The notes beneath the pieces were generated by a model. That model saw only the letters and a program-made list of their open reading frames with translations, made no database searches and was not told where the DNA came from. The translations under genes were made by a program, and so were the position numbers. From Pontiellaceae bacterium B12227 (GTDB taxonomy: Bacteria; Verrucomicrobiota; Kiritimatiellia; Kiritimatiellales; Pontiellaceae): 64,000 bases of DNA. The DNA lies in contig JAROAZ010000012.1 in NCBI GenBank assembly GCA_029432775.1, positions 124,001 to 188,000 on the forward strand, written 5' to 3'. This document shows positions 8,778-17,649 of this stretch, one piece after another (positions within the stretch are counted from its first letter, which is position 1; every line of letters begins with the position of its first letter).

Positions 8778-11293
8778 TGAAAAAATCAACCAGTCTTATC
8801 TGCACGTTGGCATGTATGTCGATGGCGGCCCATGCGTTGGAACTTTATGTGGGTCCTGCGGGAGCGGATTCAAATGCGGGAACAAAGGATGCTCCGTTCG
8901 CGACGGTTGCAGCGGCCCGTGATGCGCTGCGGGCTTCAGGTAAGCTTGGCGAGGAGCTGAGCACGGTGACGCTTGCCGACGGGGTTTACTATCTGCCCGA
9001 AACGCTGGTGTTTACGCCGGAGGATTCCGGCTCGGAGCAGTATCCGGTGGTCTATCGCGCGCAGAACCGTGGGCAGGCGGTGCTAAGCGGCGGGTTAAAA
9101 CTGGAGTTGGATTGGAAACCTTACAAAGGTGGAATTTATCAGGCAAAGCCCCCGGCCGGTCTGGACATCGATCAGTTAATCATCGACGGCACCAACCAGC
9201 GGATGGCGCGCTATCCGAACTATGATGCGGCGAAGAAAACGGAAGCCTATCAGGGCTATGCCGCCGATGCTTTTTCTAAACAGCGTGCGGCAAAATGGGA
9301 CGACCCGTCCGGCGGCTACATCCATGCTATGCATCGCGCTCGCTGGGGCGGTTATCATTATCGGATGACCGGAAAGAATGCCAAAGGCGAGGTGACCTAT
9401 GAAGGCGGTTGGCAGAATAACCGCCAGATGGGCATGCACAAAAGCCAGCGTATGGTGGAAAACCTCTTCGAGGAACTCGATGCTCCGGGTGAATGGTTTC
9501 ATGATGCTGAGTCAAACATGCTTTACTACCAGCCGGAGGCCGGTTGCGACCTGAATGACGCAAAGGTGGAAGTGGTGCGCCTGCGCCATTTGGTTGAGCT
9601 GTACGGGGATCTGAAACAGCCCGTCGCTTCCATGAAGATACCCGATCCCGGAAACAAGATTCCCGGCCTGGAACTTGAAAAGCCGGAGACGGCGAAGCCG
9701 GTCCAATGGATTAAACTGCAGGGCCTGCGCTTTGCCGGTGCCCGGCGCACTTTCATGGATACCCGCGAGCCGTTACTGCAAAGTGACTGGGCCATCTATC
9801 GCGGCGGCGCCGTCCATCTGCGCGGAACGGAACACATCGTTATCGAAAACTGCGACTTCGAAGAGCTGGGCGGGAACGCCGTGTTTGTCGATGGCTACAA
9901 TCGCAAAACGGTCATTCGCGGAAACCTGTTTAAAAACAACGGCGCGAGTGATGTGAATTTTGTCGGCTCGTTTGCGGCGGTGCGGTCGCCACGCTTCAGC
10001 TATCTGACCATGCCGCATCCGCTCGAGAGTGTGGATCGTGAAATCGGACCCAAGACGGAGGAATATCCGGCGGACTGCCTAGTGGAGGACAACCTCATGA
10101 CGCGCTGCGGCCGGGTGGAAAAGCAGAGCGCCGGAGTCAATATCTCGATGTCGTCGCGGATTAACGTGCGGCACAATACCGTGTTCGACACTCCGCGCGC
10201 GGCGATCAATATATGCGACGGTACCTGGGGTGGCCACGTGATCGAGTGGAACGATTGTTTTGAGACCGTGCTGGAGACGCATGACCACGGGGCATTTAAT
10301 TCCTGGGGACGCGACCGCTTTTGGCACCAGGCCGGACCGTCCGGCCCCAAACATAAAGACAAAAGCGGCAAGCCGTTGATCAGCCACTGGATCGACGACG
10401 ATCCAAATTCGCCGTTTTGGGATGCCTATCAGACGAGCACGTTGCGCCATAACCGTATGCAGTGCGATCATGGCTGGGATATTGATCTGGACGATGGTTC
10501 CACAAACTATGAAATCTATAACAACCTGTGTCTATCCGGGGGACTGAAGACCCGGGAAGGCTATAAACGCATCGTCAGGAACAATATCATCCTGAGAGAG
10601 GGCTACACCTGCAATGTGCCGTATCCCAAACCGACGCAGGATGTGTTTGAATCCAATATTTTTTGGGGAACCGGTTATTCCGCTTCTAAGCCAAAGCTCT
10701 GGGGAGGTTCGCGCAACAAGAGTTTTATGCACAACCCTGCCAGTGAAGCGGTGGAGCACTGGATCGCTGGTCATAGTAAAACCGGGGACGATGCGGAGAG
10801 CCTGTATGGCAATGTACAGTTTGTGAATCCGGCCGCGGGTGACTTCTCGGTGGTCGCCGGTTCGCCGGCCCTGTCGGTCGGCTTTGAAAATTTCCCTATG
10901 GAGGGCTTCGGTGTGACTTCCGATCGTTTAAAAGCAATGGCGGAAGAACCTCGGATCATCCTTCCGATTAATGTTGAGGCGAATAAAGCATCCAAGGTCC
11001 GATACGCTAAAGTCATGGGCACACAGTTTAAACCGTTGGATACGCAGGCCGAACTGACGGCCACAGGCATGGATTCCTTACGCGGTGTCCTGCTAATCAA
11101 TGTGCCTAAGTTCACTGGAATGGCTAAGTATGGGTTTGAAAGCGACGATGTGGTGCTTGAGATTGATGGCAAAAAAGTAGTTTCCAAAAATTTTGTAAAA
11201 ACCATGCAGGGTCTCAGTGCAGGCCGTCATAAGGTGTCTGTCTGGCGCGGTCAGCAATTGCATCCGTTTGAATTTGAAACAGAAAAGAAATGA
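8777..11293 (+). CDS. Secreted GH141-like beta-helix protein with PDZ-like tail
   Basis: An 838-residue protein with a signal peptide ending around MAAHA-LELYVG. The N-terminal pattern YVGPAGADSNAGTKDAPFAT followed by ARDALR and GVYYLPETLVF is typical of GH141-type beta-helix enzymes. Conserved blocks such as NQRMARYPNYD, GGYIHAMHRARWGGYHY, ELDAPGEWFHD and HDHGAFNSWGRDRFWH are shared with the paralogue at 17650. The last 150 residues look PDZ-like (GFESDDVVLEIDGKKV, then KTMQGLSAGRHKVSVWRG). Fucosidase or another exo-glycosidase activity is inferred from family resemblance and from the adjacent GH29 gene. It starts on the overlapping TAATG of the preceding sulfatase. Confidence 0.82.
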   Translation: MKKSTSLICTLACMSMAAHALELYVGPAGADSNAGTKDAPFATVAAARDALRASGKLGEELSTVTLADGVYYLPETLVFTPEDSGSEQYPVVYRAQNRGQAVLSGGLKLELDWKPYKGGIYQAKPPAGLDIDQLIIDGTNQRMARYPNYDAAKKTEAYQGYAADAFSKQRAAKWDDPSGGYIHAMHRARWGGYHYRMTGKNAKGEVTYEGGWQNNRQMGMHKSQRMVENLFEELDAPGEWFHDAESNMLYYQPEAGCDLNDAKVEVVRLRHLVELYGDLKQPVASMKIPDPGNKIPGLELEKPETAKPVQWIKLQGLRFAGARRTFMDTREPLLQSDWAIYRGGAVHLRGTEHIVIENCDFEELGGNAVFVDGYNRKTVIRGNLFKNNGASDVNFVGSFAAVRSPRFSYLTMPHPLESVDREIGPKTEEYPADCLVEDNLMTRCGRVEKQSAGVNISMSSRINVRHNTVFDTPRAAINICDGTWGGHVIEWNDCFETVLETHDHGAFNSWGRDRFWHQAGPSGPKHKDKSGKPLISHWIDDDPNSPFWDAYQTSTLRHNRMQCDHGWDIDLDDGSTNYEIYNNLCLSGGLKTREGYKRIVRNNIILREGYTCNVPYPKPTQDVFESNIFWGTGYSASKPKLWGGSRNKSFMHNPASEAVEHWIAGHSKTGDDAESLYGNVQFVNPAAGDFSVVAGSPALSVGFENFPMEGFGVTSDRLKAMAEEPRIILPINVEANKASKVRYAKVMGTQFKPLDTQAELTATGMDSLRGVLLINVPKFTGMAKYGFESDDVVLEIDGKKVVSKNFVKTMQGLSAGRHKVSVWRGQQLHPFEFETEKK

Positions 11294-11312
11294 GCCTAAG
11301 CGGGAATGGATT

Positions 11313-12746
11313 ATGAAACGATTAACAATGACGGTACTTTCCGGGCTGTTGACCTGTTCGGTATTTGCTCAGGTGATACCGGAGTCTACGGCAGATAAAA
11401 GCACGGGTCGCGCGGCCTGGTTGGATGACGCCAAGTACGGCATGTTTATTCACTGGGGCGTTTATTCGACGCTGGAAAAAGGTGAATGGGTGATGTGCCG
11501 CTCTAAAATCCCCGTGGCCGAATATAAGGAGATGGCTTCGAAATTTAATCCCGTTAAATTTAATGCCGATGAATGGGTGGCGGTCGCGAAGAATGCCGGG
11601 ATGAAATACATCACCATTACCAGTAAGCATCATGATGGTTTTGCCATGTTTGATTCGGATGCGAGTGAGTATAACATTGTCGATTATACGCCGTTTAAGC
11701 GCGATGTGATACGGGAGCTCAAAGCGGCCTGTGACAAGGCGGGAATCAAGCTCGGATTATATTATTCGCAGACGCAGGACTGGGAATTTCCAGGCGGCGC
11801 TGGGCGTAAGTGGGATCAGGCGTCGCAGAAAGGCGATTTCCGGAACTATATCGATTCCAAGGCGATCCCGCAGTTGAAGGAAATTATGGCCTATGAGCCC
11901 ACGCACATCTGGTTCGATACACCGCATTCCGATGCCGGGCTCAATACCACGCCCGAACTGGCGGGGGAGTTTGTGGCGGTTATCCGCAAGGCGGACCCCG
12001 ATTGCATTATCAACAGCCGGTTGATGTATCACGGAAATCAGGTCGAAGGGTTGAAATCGGCGCAACTGGAGGAGCTGAAGAATGTCGGTATCGATTTTCT
12101 ATCCTACCGTGACCGTACGATTCCGCCGAAGAGTCCATGGGAATACTGGGAGACCTGTATGACTCTCAATGGGGCATGGGGATATAATGCCAAGGATAAC
12201 AACTGGAAGAGCCCGAAGCAGGTGATTATGCAACTCACCGAAGTGGTCAGTAAAGGTGGGTCGTTTTTGCTGAATGTCGGCCCGACGGCTGAAGGGCTCA
12301 TTCCCGACCCGGCGGTGAAAAATCTGGAGCAGGCGGGCGAATGGCTCAAAGTAAACGGCGAGGCTATCTATGGCGCGCGCGGCACCATCTTTGACGGGGA
12401 GGGGCAGTTCATTACCCGCACAGCAGCGGAGCAGGCGGCCCTGGATAAGGAAGCGCTGGCGACCGGTGCGGGCAGGAAAAAGAAAGGTCATAAGCAAAAG
12501 GACTACGCATGGCTGGCAACGGGGCGGGAAGGCAAGCTCTACCTCCATTTCTTCCAGTGGCCCACAGCGCCCTTCGTGTTGCATGGTTTTGACAAAGATA
12601 AGGTGACGGGTTCATATTTCCTCGCGGATGCAGAAAAATCTCCTGTCAACGTCGAGCAAGAGGGCGGAACCGTTACGATTACTCTGCCCGACCAGCCTCT
12701 CGACGAACTGAATACGGTTCTCTGTTTAACGTTGGTGGAAAAATAA
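11313..12746 (+). CDS. Secreted alpha-L-fucosidase, GH29
   Basis: A 477-residue GH29 enzyme that releases alpha-linked L-fucose. The diagnostic opening motif YGMFIHWGVYS is present, then MKYITITSKHHDGFAMF. The predicted nucleophile is Asp202 in HIWFDTP. The frame is open upstream to 11217 but that stretch overlaps the previous gene. The ATG at 11313 gives the signal peptide MKRLTMTVLSGLLTCSVFA and has a purine-rich CGGGAATGG upstream. A Lys-rich insert (GRKKKGHKQKD) precedes the C-terminal beta domain. The enzyme is the best substrate clue for the operon: with the surrounding sulfatases it points to sulfated fucan or fucosylated glycan. Linkage preference cannot be told. Confidence 0.95.
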   Translation: MKRLTMTVLSGLLTCSVFAQVIPESTADKSTGRAAWLDDAKYGMFIHWGVYSTLEKGEWVMCRSKIPVAEYKEMASKFNPVKFNADEWVAVAKNAGMKYITITSKHHDGFAMFDSDASEYNIVDYTPFKRDVIRELKAACDKAGIKLGLYYSQTQDWEFPGGAGRKWDQASQKGDFRNYIDSKAIPQLKEIMAYEPTHIWFDTPHSDAGLNTTPELAGEFVAVIRKADPDCIINSRLMYHGNQVEGLKSAQLEELKNVGIDFLSYRDRTIPPKSPWEYWETCMTLNGAWGYNAKDNNWKSPKQVIMQLTEVVSKGGSFLLNVGPTAEGLIPDPAVKNLEQAGEWLKVNGEAIYGARGTIFDGEGQFITRTAAEQAALDKEALATGAGRKKKGHKQKDYAWLATGREGKLYLHFFQWPTAPFVLHGFDKDKVTGSYFLADAEKSPVNVEQEGGTVTITLPDQPLDELNTVLCLTLVEK

Positions 12747-14264
12747 ATGACCTCTTTTTTGAAAACACTCACTGTTGTATGCGGAGTCGGAGTTCTTTGC
12801 GGCCTGGCTCAGGCGTCGGAGAAGCCCAATGTCATTATTCTCTATGCGGATGACATGGGCGTCGGGGATGTCTCCTACGGCGATCCGGCGGCAATGATTC
12901 AGACGCCGCATATCGACCGGCTGGCCAGTCGGGGCATGACGTTTACCGATGGGCACAGCTCGTCGGGCATCTGCACGCCGAGCCGTTATGCGATGTTGAC
13001 TGGGCAGCACCATTGGCGGAGTTTCCACGATATCGTCGGTGCATTCGGAGGATCCGTTTTTGAACCAAATGAATTCACGATGGCACGTATGTTTAAGCAG
13101 CAGGGTTATCGGACCGCTATGTTTGGAAAGTGGCATCTTGGCTGGGACTGGGATGCGATTCGGAAACCGGGCGTGGACAAAAAAGAGCGGGTGAAGACTT
13201 CCTCGTATGATTGGACGAAGCGTTTTCCGGGCGGACCGGTCGATCAGGGATTCGACCACTATTTCGGCGATGGGACTATTAATTTTCCGCCGTACTGCTG
13301 GATCGAAGACGATCGTTTTTTAACCATACCCACCAGGCCGGTCATAAAATCAAGACCGCTGGCGGGCGGTGGAGGGTTCCGGGCCGGCCCGATGGCGGAG
13401 GGCTGGAATCCGTATGATATTCTCCCGACGGTCACGGATAAAACGGTGGAGTGGATCGAGAAGCAGGATGGGGGCGCCCCGTTTTTTGCCTATCTCGCCT
13501 TCAACTCGCCGCATTATCCGATCGTTCCCAACAAGGCGTTCCATGGAAAATCCAGGGCGGGTTACTATGGGGACTTCGTGATCGAGACCGATGCCATGGT
13601 CGGCAAGGTGATGGCCGCCCTGGAAAAAAAAGGGCTACTTGAAAACACCGTGGTCGTTTTCTCTGCGGATAACGGGACGGAGAAGCATTGCCTTGCACGG
13701 CTCCAGGAATTTGACCAATGGAGTTCCGGGGAATTTCGCGGAATGAAGCGGGATCTCTACGAGGGCGGGCACCGCGTACCGTTTATCGTCAGTTGGCCGG
13801 GCAGGATCGAAGCAGGATCCCGTTCGGCCGAGGTGGTCAGCCAGGTGGATCTGGCAGCAACCTTTGCCGATATGATCGGACATCAGCTTGGTAACGATGA
13901 AGCCATCGACAGCTACAGCATCCTGCCGGTTCTGAAAGGCGAGGACTATCCGAAGCCGTTGCGCACGGCGACGGTGCAGAACACGGCCAAAGGGAAATAT
14001 GCCCTGCGGCAGGGAGACTGGGTGTTCATCGATACACATTCAGGTTCGTCGCCTCGACAGGAGCCGAAGGAGTATCTGGACTATTTTGGTTTGGAAATGT
14101 ATTCGGAAAATAATCCCGGCCTGCTGTTTAATCTCAAGGTTGATCCGCGGCAGTCCAGAAATCTCTATGACCAATATCCGGAAAAGGTGTCGGCCATGCG
14201 TGCGCTTCTAAAGCGATATGTTGCAGGCGAACCCTGTGTTGAAGGGAAATCAAACCATGAATAA
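12747..14264 (+). CDS. Secreted S1 family sulfatase
   Basis: A 505-residue sulfatase whose ATG follows directly on the TAA of the fucosidase gene. The signal peptide ends near GLAQA. Motifs are YADDMGVGDVSYG, ICTPSRYAMLTGQHHWRS (Cys76), GKWHLGWDWD and SADNGTEKH. The QHHWRS and FNSPHYPIVP patterns resemble those of the sulfatase at 1715 (RYNWRS, INSPHQPVVP), so both probably belong to one subfamily. Its C-terminus overlaps the start of the next sulfatase gene by 8 bases, which suggests translational coupling. Confidence 0.94.
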   Translation: MTSFLKTLTVVCGVGVLCGLAQASEKPNVIILYADDMGVGDVSYGDPAAMIQTPHIDRLASRGMTFTDGHSSSGICTPSRYAMLTGQHHWRSFHDIVGAFGGSVFEPNEFTMARMFKQQGYRTAMFGKWHLGWDWDAIRKPGVDKKERVKTSSYDWTKRFPGGPVDQGFDHYFGDGTINFPPYCWIEDDRFLTIPTRPVIKSRPLAGGGGFRAGPMAEGWNPYDILPTVTDKTVEWIEKQDGGAPFFAYLAFNSPHYPIVPNKAFHGKSRAGYYGDFVIETDAMVGKVMAALEKKGLLENTVVVFSADNGTEKHCLARLQEFDQWSSGEFRGMKRDLYEGGHRVPFIVSWPGRIEAGSRSAEVVSQVDLAATFADMIGHQLGNDEAIDSYSILPVLKGEDYPKPLRTATVQNTAKGKYALRQGDWVFIDTHSGSSPRQEPKEYLDYFGLEMYSENNPGLLFNLKVDPRQSRNLYDQYPEKVSAMRALLKRYVAGEPCVEGKSNHE

Positions 14265-16014
14265 AGCAATGCACATGAATAGAAAATCGATCGCACTCGT
14301 TGTTGCCTGTACCGCAATGGCATGGATGGCTTCGGCGATGGAGCGCCCCAACGTCATATTGGTAATGACCGATGATCAGGGCTATGGGGATTTGGGGTGT
14401 CATGGTAATCCGATCCTCAAGACGCCGGAGCTCGATAAACTGCATGCCGAGTCGGTTCGCTTTACGGATTTTCATGTGAGCCCGTTCTGTACGCCGACAC
14501 GGGCGGCGTTGATGACTGGGAATCATCCGGGTGTGACGGGGGCCTTCCGCACTAGCTCCGGACGGACCATGATGCATCCGGATGAGAAGACGGTGGCCAA
14601 TCTGTTCGCGGATGCAGGCTATGCAACCGGGATGGTCGGTAAATGGCATCTGGGCGACAATGCGCCACACCGTCCGCAGGACCGCGGTTTTCAGGATGTG
14701 CTCTGGCACCGCTGCGGCGGAATCGGGCAGGCATCGGACTATTGGGGCAACGACTATTTCGACGACACCTATGAACGAAATGGCGTGTTTGAAAAGTTCG
14801 AAGGTTATTGCACGGACGTCTGGTTCCGGGAAGGTATGCGTTTTATTGAACAGAATCGAAGTAAACCGTTCTTCCTCTATTTGGCGCTCAATGCGCCGCA
14901 CGGGCCGTATCGCGTCCCGCCGGAGTGGGAGGCGCCTTATAAGGGAAACAAGCAGGTAGCCAAATCGGCGTTTTACGGCATGATCGCCAACATCGATTAC
15001 AACATGGGCGTTTTCAGAAATCAGCTTGATGCACTTGGGTTGGCAGAGAATACCATCCTGATTTTTATGACGGACAATGGAACCTCCGCCGGTGGAAAAT
15101 TCAAGGGATTGGATTCCGAGCCGCTCGTTGGATACAACGCCGGGATGCGTGGCAAGAAATCGTCGGTCTACGACGGTGGTCACCGGGTGCCGTTTTTTAT
15201 CTACTGGCCAAAGGGCAATCTGACCGGCGGGCGCGATATTGAAACGATGAGCGCTCACATCGATGTCCTGCCGACACTGGCGGACCTGTGCGGGATTCCG
15301 GTTCCAGCGGAATACGATCTGGATGGCATTTCGCTTAAGACTCTGCTGTACGGTTCCAAAGAGCCGTGGGTGCGGGATCATCATGTGGTTCAATATCACG
15401 GCGGGGCTTACGGAAAAGCCATGCCGCCGGGGCCGCTGGCCTATTCAACGGTACTGACAGAACGGTGGCGGTTGGTGAACTCAGACGGCCAGTTTCTGTT
15501 TGATATTCAGGCCGATCCGGCACAGCGCACGGATGTTTCTGCACAGCACCCCGAGGTGGTGGAGCGCCTGCGCGCGCTGTATGATCCATTCTGGGAACGG
15601 GTTTCCCCGCGCCTGACACCGGTTCGAATCGATATCGGCAATCCGGCTGAGCCGAGGACGGAGCTTTGTTCACAGGACTGGCGCATGAAAAGCGGCAACC
15701 CGCCGTGGAATTTTAATGCCATCAGGAAACTGCCGAAGGTGACGGGGCCGTGGCTGGTCAATGTAAAACAGGCCGGACGCTATCGCTTTACGCTGCGCCA
15801 GTGGCCGGAAGCGGCCAACAAGCCAGTGGTGGCTGTGCGGGCTAAAGTTGAAGTTGCAGGTCAGGAAAAAGAGGTGCCTGTCCCGGCGAACAGCAAGGGC
15901 GTAGTCATCGAACTGCATCTTCCCGCCGGGCCGACGGAGCTGGTCACCTATCTCTACGATAAAAAGGGGAATGTCGGTGGAGCCTATTTTACCGAAGTGG
16001 AGTTGTTGCCGTAA
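14257..16014 (+). CDS. Secreted S1 family sulfatase, paralogue of the 6978 gene
   Basis: A 585-residue sulfatase. The frame runs back to 14218, but the ATG at 14257 has the SD-like GAAGGGA 10 bases upstream and is followed by a hydrophobic signal segment (SIALVVACTAMAWMASA). ATGs at 14269 and 14275 are possible alternatives. Motifs are MTDDQGYGDLGCHGNP, FCTPTRAALMTG (Cys78), GKWHLGDNAP and MTDNGTSAGG. The last 100 residues repeat the beta domain of the 6978 sulfatase almost unchanged (VNVKQAGRYRFTLRQWPEA). It overlaps the preceding gene by 8 bases and is followed by a 48-base AT-rich gap with a T tract, where an extra promoter or a weak terminator could lie. Confidence 0.94.
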   Translation: MNKAMHMNRKSIALVVACTAMAWMASAMERPNVILVMTDDQGYGDLGCHGNPILKTPELDKLHAESVRFTDFHVSPFCTPTRAALMTGNHPGVTGAFRTSSGRTMMHPDEKTVANLFADAGYATGMVGKWHLGDNAPHRPQDRGFQDVLWHRCGGIGQASDYWGNDYFDDTYERNGVFEKFEGYCTDVWFREGMRFIEQNRSKPFFLYLALNAPHGPYRVPPEWEAPYKGNKQVAKSAFYGMIANIDYNMGVFRNQLDALGLAENTILIFMTDNGTSAGGKFKGLDSEPLVGYNAGMRGKKSSVYDGGHRVPFFIYWPKGNLTGGRDIETMSAHIDVLPTLADLCGIPVPAEYDLDGISLKTLLYGSKEPWVRDHHVVQYHGGAYGKAMPPGPLAYSTVLTERWRLVNSDGQFLFDIQADPAQRTDVSAQHPEVVERLRALYDPFWERVSPRLTPVRIDIGNPAEPRTELCSQDWRMKSGNPPWNFNAIRKLPKVTGPWLVNVKQAGRYRFTLRQWPEAANKPVVAVRAKVEVAGQEKEVPVPANSKGVVIELHLPAGPTELVTYLYDKKGNVGGAYFTEVELLP

Positions 16015-16062
16015 GCGTGTTAAACCGACTTTTTTTAAAATTATTAGTAATAAAGGAACGAT

Positions 16063-17607
16063 ATGAAAAAAACGACAGTAGTATTGGGATTGGCTTTGGC
16101 TTCCTTGGTGCATGCCGATTCGACGTGGGTGATTGAAAACCAAGCTGATTGGGATAAATATACCGGGTCTAAGACCGATCTGGAAATTAAGGATGGACAA
16201 GCGACGCCGACGGCGGAAACTGCTGTTTTTCAAAGCGCGATCAAATCCTTTTCTGAAAAGCAAAGCGCGGCGTCCATTCGCCTTTCACAGTCTCCAGTCT
16301 GGCTGAACTGGAATCCGGTGAAAAATATTGGTCCGAAAAATTTAAAAGACGCCCCCGTTTTTCTGCGGCGTGGCGAGAATGACTATTGGATGTTCGGCCG
16401 TTACGGCGGGAAGCCGAAAGGGTTTCAGGCACAGGACGTAACTCTCGACGGCTTTGATGTTTCGCTCAAAACAACTCCCTGGAAGAATCAGTACGATGCG
16501 CCGGGCGGATTGCAGAAAGGGCTTGGGGGGTATCATGCCTGGCAGAGCCGTGACATGGTCAACTGGATTCACCATGGCTCCGTCACACATAAAAAGGGAA
16601 AATGGATGACCACGGCTGAATATGTCGATGGGAAGGCCTACTTTTACTATGACTTCCCGAACGATCAGAATCCGCACCTCTTCATTGATGATGACCTGAC
16701 CGATGGGAAGCTTGGGAAAGAGATGGGGATGGCCTTCAATGATCCGTCCGACGGTTCTGACTGTGCCTTTATCCGCGATCTCGACGGCAACTTCCATGTC
16801 ATCGCCGAAGACTGGAGCCCGATCAATGCGAGCAAGCACGCCTGGGATTCGCCGCTGGCGACGCATGCGGTGAGCGCCGATGGCATTGGCGGTTTTAAGA
16901 TTCTTGACCCTGCCGTTGATGAACGGACAGAGCCGTCAGGAAAGTTTGCAGAATATCTTCATCCGCATTGGCATAAGGAAGATCCCGAAAACTATCCGGC
17001 AAAAGTGTATGACGGCGAGAAGACGTATCATGGCATCAAGCCTGGACAAAAAGCGGCCTTCGCCAGATACGAGATTCATGAGCCTGCACAAAACGCTTTT
17101 GGCGACTGGGCTTCGATTTCAATCGGTGGTCAGTATTATCTCTTTTGCGATTTCGATCCCTCAACCGCCCATGGCGATAAAAAAGCGATGAGCGTCGCCT
17201 GGTTCACATCCCCGGATATCAATGAGCAGTTCACCTTCTGCGGCAATCTCGGCTCCGGTCACCCCGATCCGGATGTCATCTTTGCCGAAGGGCAATTTTA
17301 TCTGGCGACCCAGATGTCAACAGACTACGTAAGTTCTGGACCGTGGGTGGAAGGCGTGGAAGTACGTGTTGGTGTTGATGTTTCCAATGATGGGAAAATT
17401 GATGAGTGGACGGATTGGCAAACGGCCAGCGAGCGCTATGAAGCGATTCAGGGCTTTGCCAAGCAGGTGGCCACGATTCCTGCGGAGCTTGACCTGAGCA
17501 CGCTTCCGGCGGGCTACGGTTTCCAATTCGAGATGAAGCTTTCAGACCAGACGGAAAATGACTCCAGGCCGATCATCGACCAGGTTCAACTTCAGTTTAA
17601 GCCGTAA
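16063..17607 (+). CDS. Secreted beta-propeller glycosidase-like protein, GH43/GH117-like
   Basis: A 514-residue protein with a signal peptide (MKKTTVVLGLALASLVHA). The central part has repeated blade-like patterns found in five-bladed propeller glycosidases: NDYWMFGRYGG, YHAWQSRDMVNWIHHG, AEYVDGKAYFYYDF, IRDLDGNFHVIAED and SISIGGQYYLFCDF. The string SRDMVNWIHHGSV is typical of clan GH-F and related propellers. The closing blade DPDVIFAEGQFYLATQM is followed by a roughly 90-residue C-terminal beta domain. I could not assign catalytic acids or a single family; GH43 or GH117 relatives, or an uncharacterised family, are all possible. Its place between a sulfatase and a GH141-like gene fits saccharification of the same polymer. 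AAAGGA lies 6 bases before ATG. Confidence 0.65.
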   Translation: MKKTTVVLGLALASLVHADSTWVIENQADWDKYTGSKTDLEIKDGQATPTAETAVFQSAIKSFSEKQSAASIRLSQSPVWLNWNPVKNIGPKNLKDAPVFLRRGENDYWMFGRYGGKPKGFQAQDVTLDGFDVSLKTTPWKNQYDAPGGLQKGLGGYHAWQSRDMVNWIHHGSVTHKKGKWMTTAEYVDGKAYFYYDFPNDQNPHLFIDDDLTDGKLGKEMGMAFNDPSDGSDCAFIRDLDGNFHVIAEDWSPINASKHAWDSPLATHAVSADGIGGFKILDPAVDERTEPSGKFAEYLHPHWHKEDPENYPAKVYDGEKTYHGIKPGQKAAFARYEIHEPAQNAFGDWASISIGGQYYLFCDFDPSTAHGDKKAMSVAWFTSPDINEQFTFCGNLGSGHPDPDVIFAEGQFYLATQMSTDYVSSGPWVEGVEVRVGVDVSNDGKIDEWTDWQTASERYEAIQGFAKQVATIPAELDLSTLPAGYGFQFEMKLSDQTENDSRPIIDQVQLQFKP

Positions 17608-17649
17608 TGCCAAGAATGCTAAACACGCTAAGTAGTAGAGGATAATGAT

